A stretch of 64,000 nucleotides of DNA from Methanobacterium_C sp963845285 (lineage in GTDB: Archaea; Methanobacteriota; Methanobacteria; Methanobacteriales; Methanobacteriaceae). Below are positions 55,809 to 64,000 of this stretch, one piece after another (positions within the stretch are counted from its first letter, which is position 1; the number at the start of each line of letters is the position of its first letter). The stretch is from positions 1 to 64,000 of the forward strand of contig CAWJRO010000021.1 in assembly GCA_963845285.1 (NCBI GenBank). Reading direction: 5' to 3'. Under the pieces are notes generated by a model that saw only the letters and a program-made list of their open reading frames with translations, did no database searches and was not told where the DNA came from. A program made the translations under genes and the position numbers.

Positions 55809-55893
55809 AGGTTGTCTCATGATTATTTCTGATTTATATAATTTTCATTATTTTGAATTTAAAATTCTATTTACTCCCAGATATGAAACTATT
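55809..55893. repeat. Decayed MITE-like repeat, copy 5
   Basis: GAGGTTGTCTCATGATTA and the inner TATAATTTTCATTATTTTGAA match the family. The right end (CAGATATGAAACTATTTT) is degenerate. A further partial end, AAGGCTGTTTAATACTT, is at 55747. Confidence 0.55.
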
Positions 55894-56041
55894 TTAGTGA
55901 TAAACCCGTGGAATTTATTTAAACTTATAAAAAATAATATTATAAACTATAAACGTATTTTAAGTTGTTGTAACACCATTTGGTGAATTCATTAAAAAAA
56001 GATAAAGAGCCAGAAAATTTTCTTGAGCTCTTTTTGATAAA

Positions 56042-56818
56042 TCAGACGATTGAAAAACCACCATCTACAAAGATTGTTTGTCCGGTTATGTATGATGATG
56101 CATCTGATGAGAGGAATATTATTGCTCCGTTTAATTCTCCTTTTTTAGCTGGACGGTCGAGAGGCACAGCTTTACTGTATGCTTCCAGAAATTCATCAGA
56201 TTTAAAAAGAGTATCTGCTGTCATTTCAGATTCAAAAAGACCCGGACCGACGGCATTTACGGTAATTCCATGTTTTCCATAGGAACATGCCATACCCATG
56301 GTCAGACCGCGAACAGCTGCTTTTGATGTATTGTAGACGTGGCGTGTGAACATGTCATCTTTGTCACCAGCTATGGAGTTTATGGAACTTGTATTCACGA
56401 TTTTTCCATACTTATTTTCAATCATGTGTGGAACAACGTGTTTGGAGACCAGAAATATGCCTTTAACATTTACATCCATTCCCTTGTCCCAGTCTTCAAG
56501 GCATAAATCGCATACACCGCCAGGAATTGCCACACCTGCATTGTTCAGGAGGATGTCTATTTTTTCGAAATAGTTAATCACTTCTTTAATCGCTTTTTCC
56601 ACGCTTTCTTCATCAGCCACATCACATTGAACAGCAAGAGCTTTTCGTCCTGTTGATTGAATTTCTTTTGCCAGTGACTCTAATCTTTCTTTTCTCCTAG
56701 CTAAAAGAGCAACATCAGCACCATGTTGTGCATACGCCCTTGCTGCATCTGCTCCAAGACCACCTGAAGCACCTGTTACAACTGCTACCTTTCCTTTTAA
56801 GTCAAAATAGTTTTCCAT
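56042..56818 (-). CDS. Short-chain dehydrogenase/reductase
   Basis: A 258-residue classical SDR. The cofactor loop TGASGGLGADAAR, NNAGVAIPGG, the catalytic Ser in NTSSINSIAG and the YNTSK pair, and the C-terminal SSYITGQTIFVDGGFSI are all present. RRKERLE after the second strand suggests NADP(H) preference. The substrate may be a sugar acid or a 3-oxoacyl compound. Ribosome binding site GAAGGGG precedes the ATG. No operon partner. Confidence 0.92.
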   Translation of the reverse strand: MENYFDLKGKVAVVTGASGGLGADAARAYAQHGADVALLARRKERLESLAKEIQSTGRKALAVQCDVADEESVEKAIKEVINYFEKIDILLNNAGVAIPGGVCDLCLEDWDKGMDVNVKGIFLVSKHVVPHMIENKYGKIVNTSSINSIAGDKDDMFTRHVYNTSKAAVRGLTMGMACSYGKHGITVNAVGPGLFESEMTADTLFKSDEFLEAYSKAVPLDRPAKKGELNGAIIFLSSDASSYITGQTIFVDGGFSIV

Positions 56819-57313
56819 TTTTTCCCCTTCAACCGTTTTTATACTAAATTTTTAACATATCCAACGAAAGGTAATACATTCACAAAATATAAAACTTCCG
56901 ATTTTATGCCCCAATAAAAGATGAATATAACGAATAATCAAATTCTAAAATGAAAAACCCATCCCACCAAAAAACAAACCCCTATTGAACAGTTATATGT
57001 GTATAAATTTGTTAAATGATGGAATAGTGCATTAAATAATATAGATATGAGCAAATAAAATCAACTAAAAAAACATGAATCTACGAACTGTTCAATTATC
57101 CGGTATAAACCATACAAAACACTTTTTTCAATCAGCACGGGATGAATAAATATATGTGGAGTAATTAAGTATGAGATAATGTTTGGATTAAAATTGGGTG
57201 TGGATCAGGGTTTGGATAAAATGAGGTATATGACTAAATGTGAAGTAAAATGATAATTTAAACAAAGTTCTTTCATTATAAATAACAGGAAATGGGATTT
57301 ACGGGGTGTAAAA
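56819..57313. other. Intergenic region with a long-range inverted repeat
   Basis: About 495 bp between divergent SDR and PatB genes. ATTGAACAGTT (56984-56994) is repeated inverted as AACTGTTCAAT (57086-57096), an exact 11-bp match 91 bp apart. It could be two binding sites of one regulator. No gene found. Confidence 0.45.
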
Positions 57314-58510
<1,197 letters not shown>

Positions 58511-58769
58511 GGTTTAATGGAATTATTAAATGATTTTAATAAACATATTTTTTCATGTTTTGGTGGAAATCATAGAATAAAAGGAACTTTTAAGCTTTAT
58601 TATCAGTTCTTTTCTAGCCTATGTTATTTCAAAAGAATTTGAAGAGGACTCATATGTTTTGATGTAATATCTACCTAAAAAGTAATATTAAATTTTATAT
58701 ATACCTCTGATTATTTAATATATATTCAATTTAATTGTATATTCAAACAATTCAAAACAAGGTGATAAA

Positions 58770-58961
58770 ATGCCAGTGATCATAGACGATGAAAAATGTG
58801 GAAAAATAACGAACTGTCCTGGAGAAGGATTATGCTTCAAAATCTGCGAAAAAGGAGCTCTTGAAGAAGTAGACGGAAACGTGGTTATACATCCTGAAAA
58901 ATGTGATGATTGTGATTTATGCATCCAGAACTGTCCGAACCAGGCCATATCCAAGGTATGA
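58770..58961 (+). CDS. Small 2[4Fe-4S]-type ferredoxin
   Basis: A 63-residue electron carrier. The second cluster motif is standard (CDDCDLCIQNCPNQA). The first region is irregular: Cys at KCGKITNCPGEGLCFKICEKG, an expanded spacing seen in some archaeal ferredoxin-like domains. AAGGTGAT precedes the ATG, and a TATATATA box lies at about 58696. A fragment of another ferredoxin follows at 59049. Confidence 0.9.
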   Translation: MPVIIDDEKCGKITNCPGEGLCFKICEKGALEEVDGNVVIHPEKCDDCDLCIQNCPNQAISKV

Positions 58962-59048
58962 ATAGATCAAGTGTGATGAAATGGTGTCTATAGAGATGAA
59001 ATGGTTTCTGTAGGATAAATAAAGGATAAAAAAAGTTCTTTATTTTAT

Positions 59049-59126
59049 ATGAATGAAAAGTGTATGGGCTGCGGTGTTTGCACAGAGATATGCAACAGAA
59101 TCCCTGAAAATAGACAAATAAAGTAA
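59049..59126 (+). pseudogene. Ferredoxin fragment
   Basis: A 25-codon ORF with a complete cluster-binding motif, CMGCGVCTEIC, that ends early. In another frame the downstream bases read TESLKIDK, a typical ferredoxin ending, suggesting a frameshift after the fourth Cys. Probably a remnant of a duplicated ferredoxin. Confidence 0.5.
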
Positions 59127-59479
59127 AAATAAGCTTTTATAGTAAATGGATTTTCTATTAAAAGGTTTATTCTTACTTATCTTATTTTATTTTTTTTTAA
59201 AGTTAAAATTTTTTTAAAGTAAATTTACAAGATGCAATGTGATATTATTGAAAATACTCTTGAATATCCTGGAAAACACTCCTCAATATCATGGAAAATA
59301 TTCTCTTCAACCAGCCATGATGAATAAGTATGCAAAAGATAAATCTTTCAAATAAAACGGGTTAATATAACTTAATTAAACACATTGGAACTGGAGAGAT
59401 GAGATTTTAACCTTAATTGTTAATTCAAATGGGTTTAACTCATAAATTATAAATACTATTCCTAAATAATATTAATATT

Positions 59480-60136
59480 ATGTCTCAGAACTTGTCTGAA
59501 GTTGATGATGATCTTAAAACTCGTTTTGAACTTGAGATCAGGGATAAGGATCGTCTGGAAACTTTTGTAGATGGTGTTTTTGCTATTGCAATTACTCTTT
59601 TGGTTTTGGAATTTGCAGTTCCAGTGTTACCACATTCCAATGTGGCTATTTTGAACTTTTTGGACGATTTATGGCCTAAACTTCTGGGATATTTCCTGGC
59701 GTTTTTCCTTTTAGGCATATTACTAAATAATCATAGTAGACAGTTTAGAAATGCAGATCATGCTGATCAGAAAATTTGGTGGCTTAATTTAGTATTTTTA
59801 TCCTTTATTGTACTTGTACCATTTGTTACATCAATTTGGATTGAATACGGAGACACTACACTTGGAGTTTTGTGTTTCCACTTTGATATACTTATTTCAG
59901 GCCTTATACTGTATTTTAACTGGGCATATCTAAAAAAACATAAATATCTTCTCAGAAAGGATATAACCTCCAGAACTAGTACAATAATTACTTACAGAAA
60001 TTTATCGATCCCTGTTTCATCACTTATTGCCATAGGCTTCGCCTTTTTCACACCATTTTTAAGTAATGTGGCATACTTATTAATCCTGATAATTATGTTT
60101 ATTGCGCCTCGTCTTGTCAAAAAAAGAGCTAATTAA
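59480..60136 (+). CDS. TMEM175-family (DUF1211) potassium-channel-like protein
   Basis: A 218-residue membrane protein with six hydrophobic segments. The family motif FVDGVFAIAITLLVLEF lies in the first helix; in prokaryotic TMEM175 channels this helix lines the pore of a tetramer. It is followed by LLNNHSRQFRNADHADQKIWWLNLVFL. It probably conducts K+ or other cations. Transcribed alone; a TATA box (ATAAATACTA) lies nearby. Confidence 0.88.
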   Translation: MSQNLSEVDDDLKTRFELEIRDKDRLETFVDGVFAIAITLLVLEFAVPVLPHSNVAILNFLDDLWPKLLGYFLAFFLLGILLNNHSRQFRNADHADQKIWWLNLVFLSFIVLVPFVTSIWIEYGDTTLGVLCFHFDILISGLILYFNWAYLKKHKYLLRKDITSRTSTIITYRNLSIPVSSLIAIGFAFFTPFLSNVAYLLILIIMFIAPRLVKKRAN

Positions 60137-60328
60137 CGGGATATTACTCTAAGCAGATATAGTTAGTTTTTTTGCATTTTATGGGTGTATTTGGAGAAAA
60201 TATAGTAATATAGGTGAAAATGTAGAAGATGAAGAAGAAAATGAAGATGATATCTAATATATTTTAATATAACAAGAAACTATTCTAATAATTTTTTATA
60301 TTTCATAATATACTCAGTTATTGCTATT

Positions 60329-60676
60329 TTAATTGGTTGATTTTTTAACATTTTTTTCTAATTGGGGTTGTAATTTATCACAAACATGGTTTTCATCAGT
60401 TTTTATATGGAAATAATTGCAGTTTGTTTTAAACCCATCAAAAGACTGTGAATCCCAATATTTACACTTCAAACAATTATCACTAGAATTTGTATCTCTA
60501 AAATTAAATGATTTTTCTTTATTTTTACTTGATTTCATGTGTATTATTGAGTAGAAAACCATGCCCAATCCCAAGAGTAGATACATAGCACCGCCCATTA
60601 CTGATCCTCGAGCTCCAGAAACTGGATTTCTAACATTTAAAGTTAAATATCCTGATTTTAAATTTATATAAGTCAA
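60329..60676 (-). CDS. Hypothetical membrane protein with Cys motif
   Basis: A 115-residue protein with one membrane helix (VMGGAMYLLLGLGMVFYSIIHM, about residues 27-48) and a C-terminal domain with four Cys (NCLKCKYWDS, TNCNYFH, HVCDKL) that may bind metal. Its upstream region ends at an IS1182-type element about 100 bp away. Function unknown. Confidence 0.6.
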   Translation of the reverse strand: MTYINLKSGYLTLNVRNPVSGARGSVMGGAMYLLLGLGMVFYSIIHMKSSKNKEKSFNFRDTNSSDNCLKCKYWDSQSFDGFKTNCNYFHIKTDENHVCDKLQPQLEKNVKKSTN

Positions 60677-60780
60677 AATTATATAAATGGAATACCTAAA
60701 ATATCTTCCTTCTTAAACTGTATTATTATGCAGTAAGTAATCTATAAAATATCAAAAAAAGGTTTTCAAGGTTTATTTTA

Positions 60781-62545
60781 GAGGCTGACCCATAATTATA
60801 TTATTTTTTTATGGTTTGTTATTATTATCTTTTTTTTATTGGCTTTTTGTGATGGTTAATTATATATTTGTGGTTATTCTAGTATTTATTATAGTGTTTG
60901 TGTTTGTTTGGAGGTTATGTTTTTGGTTTTACGTGAAGATAGAATGGGTCAGACTTTTTTAGTGCCAGTAGATTTGAAAGAGTTCATTCCAAAGAATCAT
61001 ATATGTTTTTTTATTGTGGATATGGTTGATCAGTTAGATTTTAGTGATCTTGAGAATAAATATCGATATAAGCCTGGTAAACCTGCTTATTCGCGACGTA
61101 TGTTAATGAGAATAGTTTTAATGGCTGCTGTGGATGGTGTTTTTTCATCGAGAAAGATTATGAAACTTACAAATGAAAATTTCATTTATACGTATTTATC
61201 TGGTGTTGAATCACCAGATTTTAGGACAATTTTAAGATTTAAAATTGAAGCTAAAAAATTGATAGAAAAAGCATTTCAGGTTACTGTATTAACTGCAAAG
61301 AAATCAGGTATGCTTAATTTGGAACATATCGCCATTGACGGCACAAAAATCAAAGCAAACGCTTCTAACAACAATAATTTAACAGAAAAAGAAATACAAA
61401 CAATTAAAAAAATAATTCAAAAAGGAATTGATGTTGACAAAGAAGAAGACGAATTATACGGTGAAGACAACGATAATGATATTAAAATGCCTTTAAATAA
61501 AGAAGAAAGAAAAAAATTGATTAAAGAAATATTTAAAGAAATGGAAGATAATGAAAGCAAGAATAAAGAAGAAAATCGACCTAAAAAATCCGCAGTCAAT
61601 ATTATTGAGCAAGGACTTGAAAATCCTAAGAAAACTTTGGAAAAATTAGGAAAAGTTGAAAAACAACTAAAAAAAGGAGGACAAAAATCCGTTAGCTTAA
61701 CAGATCCAGATGCACGCTGGATGAAAAATAAAAAGAATAAAATAGAATTCTCATACAATTCCCAAATCAGTGTAGACCATAAATCCGGAATAATAGTCAC
61801 AAACAGCGTAACACAACAACCCACAGACCACCACCAACTAATACCACAAATAAAAAAAATAATCAAAACAACAGGACCAATACCAACTAAAACATGCATA
61901 AGTGCCGATAATGGATACTTTACACAAGACAATATGGAATACATCCATGAACAGAAATTAGATGCATATATACCCAACCGAAAACAAGCACATACAGCTA
62001 AAACATGTAAAAAAGATATAAACAGATTTTCTAAGCACAATTTCAAATATGATCCTCATAATAAGTTATATATCTGTCCAAATAATAAAAAATTATCATA
62101 TCAAAAGACTTATAGATATAATAACAAAATACGAGAACAATATTACACCCATGAGTGTTTAAAATGTTCAGATCAAACCAGCTGCGCTGGAAAGAATCGT
62201 ATGAAGATAATAACTGATTATAGTGGTGATTTAGCGAGAAAGATGTTTTTAAAGATGGAAACACCTGAAGCGAAATTGGAATTTGCAAAACGCAAAGAAA
62301 CCGTTGAATGGCCATTTGGGAATATAAAACAAAATTTAAAGTTCACAGAATATTATACAAGGGGATTAGAACAAATAAGAACAGAAAACAATCTAATATG
62401 CATAGCACACAACATAAAACGAATATTTAACATAATAACAAAAAAATCCACCCAAATAATCCCAAAAAACCCAACAACCCCTATCTAAAACAAAAATCCA
62501 TCCAAAAAAAAAATAATTTTACAAAAAAAATAATGACTCAGCCTC
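60781..62545 (+). mobile_element. IS1182-type insertion sequence, 1765 bp
   Basis: A single transposase gene between ends GAGGCTGACCCATAATTA (left) and, read inwards, GAGGCTGAGTCATTATTTT (right). The 4-bp direct repeat TTTA is directly outside both ends (60777-60780 and 62546-62549). The left end is identical for 19 bases to the MITE-like repeat at 8573. The element is intact. Confidence 0.92.
60917..62488 (+). CDS. IS1182-family DDE transposase
   Basis: A 523-residue transposase. The N-terminal DUF772-like part (FLVPVDLKEFIPKNHICFFIVDMVDQLDFS, YKPGKPAYSRRMLMRIVLMA) is typical for IS1182. The catalytic core has IAIDGTKIKANAS, ISADNGYFTQDN and a C-terminal KRKETVEWPFGNIKQN Glu region. A lysine/glutamate-rich insertion separates the first Asp from the rest. 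ATG 60917 is used; it follows GGAGG very closely, so an internal ATG (60944) is also possible. Confidence 0.9.
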   Translation: MFLVLREDRMGQTFLVPVDLKEFIPKNHICFFIVDMVDQLDFSDLENKYRYKPGKPAYSRRMLMRIVLMAAVDGVFSSRKIMKLTNENFIYTYLSGVESPDFRTILRFKIEAKKLIEKAFQVTVLTAKKSGMLNLEHIAIDGTKIKANASNNNNLTEKEIQTIKKIIQKGIDVDKEEDELYGEDNDNDIKMPLNKEERKKLIKEIFKEMEDNESKNKEENRPKKSAVNIIEQGLENPKKTLEKLGKVEKQLKKGGQKSVSLTDPDARWMKNKKNKIEFSYNSQISVDHKSGIIVTNSVTQQPTDHHQLIPQIKKIIKTTGPIPTKTCISADNGYFTQDNMEYIHEQKLDAYIPNRKQAHTAKTCKKDINRFSKHNFKYDPHNKLYICPNNKKLSYQKTYRYNNKIREQYYTHECLKCSDQTSCAGKNRMKIITDYSGDLARKMFLKMETPEAKLEFAKRKETVEWPFGNIKQNLKFTEYYTRGLEQIRTENNLICIAHNIKRIFNIITKKSTQIIPKNPTTPI

Positions 62546-62729
62546 TTTAATGAAAAAAAACAAGAAACCGCTAAAGTGTCTATGTAATGAAATAATAATC
62601 TCAATTTTTTGATCGTGTTGAGGTGCCAGTTCCTTAAGCAGCTCTTTCAAATTTATTTCATCAAATAAATCAAGCTCTCCATTTTTATATTATTACTGCA
62701 TGAGTTTCTCTTTTAACATATTCAACCAT
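62546..62729 (-). pseudogene. Gene fragment beside the IS1182-type element, frameshifted
   Basis: On the minus strand ATG 62729 opens MVEYVKRETHAVII and a shift by two bases in an AT run (about 62683) continues as YKNGELDLFDEINLKELLKE and LAPQHDQKIEIIISLHRHFSG up to the IS end. The restored text is protein-like and acidic, similar in style to small regulators or antitoxins, but no family is recognised. The IS may have cut its 3' end. Confidence 0.5.
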
Positions 62730-62905
62730 TTTGTCTTTTAACTTAATTCTTCAAATGATAAGTTAATGGATGTAATTATTAAACTTTATTAAATTGTCTT
62801 GAAAATATTAATAACACATAATTCGTATATAATTTTATAATCCTTTTGAATAAATTGAATAAATACAGGTTTAACTACTAAAATTAATAAATATCCTGAA
62901 GGTGT

Positions 62906-63469
62906 TTGAAAATTAGATATGATCTTGCTGCTGCACTGATAATCATCGTAATGGTCGTAATGGTCGTTTCCATAAGCGGATGCACTAATCACACCCAAAA
63001 CACTGTAAATAATAATAAAACCTTTTCTGAGGAAGGTTTAACCTTCAGTTATCCTGAAAGCTGGACTTTAAATCAGACCCAGTTTCCTCAAAATGTATCA
63101 AACTACAACCTTAAACAGCTTGGAACACTATCAGCACCTCAGGGATTCAACGTGTTCATTGAAAAATCAGCGTCACCAGCTTCTTCTTCTGATTACATCC
63201 AGAAATTTAAAGATCTAAGTGCAATGGGTATAAATAATATTAACACAACCATAAACTCGGAAAATAACACGTTGATCAATGGTTTAAACGTTTATGAAAT
63301 AATAATGACAGTTAATGACCCTCAATATAATATGCCTCAAAAAGTACTCTGTGTTGTGGTTGAGAAAGGTCAAAATGTGTATATGATGCAGTTCATTACG
63401 GAAAAGGGTTCTTTTGATGAGTATCTGCCAATATTCAATAATGTAACGTCTACAATAAAATTAGCATAG
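62906..63469 (+). CDS. PsbP/DUF1795-like lipoprotein
   Basis: A 187-residue lipoprotein-like protein. The signal AAALIIIVMVVMVVSISGC ends in a lipobox-type Cys near residue 26, followed by CTNHTQNTVNNN. The mature part resembles PsbP-like surface proteins (FSEEGLTFSYPESWTL, VNDPQYNMPQKVLCVVVEKG, YLPIFNNVTSTIKL). N-glycosylation sequons are frequent. It starts at TTG 62906 with GAAGGTG upstream. Role unknown; probably at the outer membrane face. Confidence 0.82.
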   Translation: MKIRYDLAAALIIIVMVVMVVSISGCTNHTQNTVNNNKTFSEEGLTFSYPESWTLNQTQFPQNVSNYNLKQLGTLSAPQGFNVFIEKSASPASSSDYIQKFKDLSAMGINNINTTINSENNTLINGLNVYEIIMTVNDPQYNMPQKVLCVVVEKGQNVYMMQFITEKGSFDEYLPIFNNVTSTIKLA

Positions 63470-63515
63470 TTATTTCATTTTTTGAATAAATTAACTTAAA
63501 AAGGAGATATGAATT

Positions 63516-63998
63516 TTGGATTCAACAATATTAATTACAATTATTGTAATTGCAGTGGTGATTTTTTTTATTTCGAGAAAACAACTGCGTGAAAAGGAAG
63601 TGAAACCTCGAAAATTAATTACAGTTCCTGTGATCATGCTTTTGATAACGGCTGGAACCATCTACCAAACAATGTTTTCTGGTATCTTTGGATTTATTCT
63701 TGTTTTAGGAGGATTCTTAATTGGAGCTCTTGTAGGATACTTCATGGGGACACTCTTTAAAATGCGTGTTACAGATGAAGGCACAGTGATGATGAAAGGT
63801 TCTATAATCACAGTTTCCGTATGGATTCTTCTTATTGTAGTTAAAATCTACAGTGAATCAGTACTTGGAGGTGGAAACACCCATATTAACAATATAACCT
63901 CAATGTTTCTGGCCATGACAATGGGAACCATGATTGTGAGACGTTTAGCGATTTATAGGAAGTATACTGAACATAAAAACAGTTTACTAGATATATAA
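63516..63998 (+). CDS. CcdC/DUF1453-like membrane protein
   Basis: A 160-residue protein with four to five hydrophobic segments (STILITIIVIAVVIFFIS, LITVPVIMLLITAGTIY, GIFGFILVLGGFLIGALVGYFMG and two more). The basic loop RKQLREKEVKPRK after TM1 and the GYFMGTLFKMRVTDEGTVMMKGS segment resemble DUF1453-type proteins. TTG 63516 follows AGGAGATA. It lies 46 bp after the lipoprotein gene and may be cotranscribed. Function unknown. Confidence 0.78.
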   Translation: MDSTILITIIVIAVVIFFISRKQLREKEVKPRKLITVPVIMLLITAGTIYQTMFSGIFGFILVLGGFLIGALVGYFMGTLFKMRVTDEGTVMMKGSIITVSVWILLIVVKIYSESVLGGGNTHINNITSMFLAMTMGTMIVRRLAIYRKYTEHKNSLLDI

Positions 63999-64000
63999 CT

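Overview
The window looks like a chromosome segment of a mesophilic methanogenic archaeon of the order Methanobacteriales, most likely Methanobacterium. It carries the methanogenesis marker MtxX, archaeal UppS, pantoate kinase, SRP19, an Sm-like protein, ribosomal protein L37e, archaeal-type RecJ, the archaeal riboflavin/F420 enzymes ArfB and ArfC, and TATA-box promoters. Base composition is strongly A/T-rich. GTG and TTG starts behind strong GGTGA-type ribosome binding sites are common, and gaps are long and AT-rich. No rRNA, tRNA or CRISPR array was seen.

Layout. 1-9.5 kb: housekeeping genes (mtxX, uppS, TatD-type hydrolase, arfC, PHP-domain protein, pantoate kinase, a HTH regulator) interrupted by a 1.5-kb insertion sequence. 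9.8-12.4 kb: an AT-rich KAP-type P-loop NTPase followed by a palindrome and a tiny ORF. 12.4-20.2 kb: RecJ-like DHH protein, SRP19, hemD-cobA, purQ-purS, purC and divergent glmS. 20.5-21.8 kb: a second insertion sequence with a 9-bp target duplication. 22-26 kb: a sequon-rich surface protein, then a HTH-cupin regulator, thioesterase and frameshifted acyl-CoA synthetase. 26-28.8 kb: a large helicase. 28.8-30.0 kb: a gene-poor region with an operator-bearing promoter and a chain of miniature ORFs. 30-36 kb: arfB, a PUA protein, LSm, rpl37e, a TOPRIM protein, purF and a U32 protein. 36-42 kb: MATE pump, MarR regulator, MFS pump and a broken FAD oxidoreductase. 42-49 kb: UspA, a Ca2+/Na+ exchanger, a zinc-ribbon membrane protein, gene remnants, ribB with an FMN riboswitch, then an iron-box-controlled dtxR-feoB pair. 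49-64 kb: a secreted protein, a B12-binding radical SAM enzyme, RNase HIII with a duplicated N-terminal domain, an SDR, a PatB-type lyase, ferredoxin, a TMEM175-like channel, an IS1182-type element, a lipoprotein and a membrane protein.

How the parts work together. Three riboflavin/deazaflavin-pathway genes (arfC, arfB, ribB) are scattered, and only ribB carries a flavin-sensing RNA. Purine genes occur at three places (purQ-purS, purC, purF). Iron uptake is a compact unit in which the DtxR-type repressor probably binds its own start region. The MarR gene sits between two drug-efflux genes, with paired operators on the side facing the MFS pump.

Mobile DNA is prominent. There are three insertion sequences with defined ends and a family of about 105-bp palindromic MITE-like repeats whose ends match the IS1182-type element. 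Several genes are decayed: an acyl-CoA synthetase, a FAD oxidoreductase, LysE-like and small membrane proteins, a ferredoxin fragment and others. The most unusual part is the 29.0-29.8 kb locus of repeated five-codon ORFs with strong ribosome binding sites, palindromic operators and two hairpins that expose or contain anti-Shine-Dalgarno sequence.
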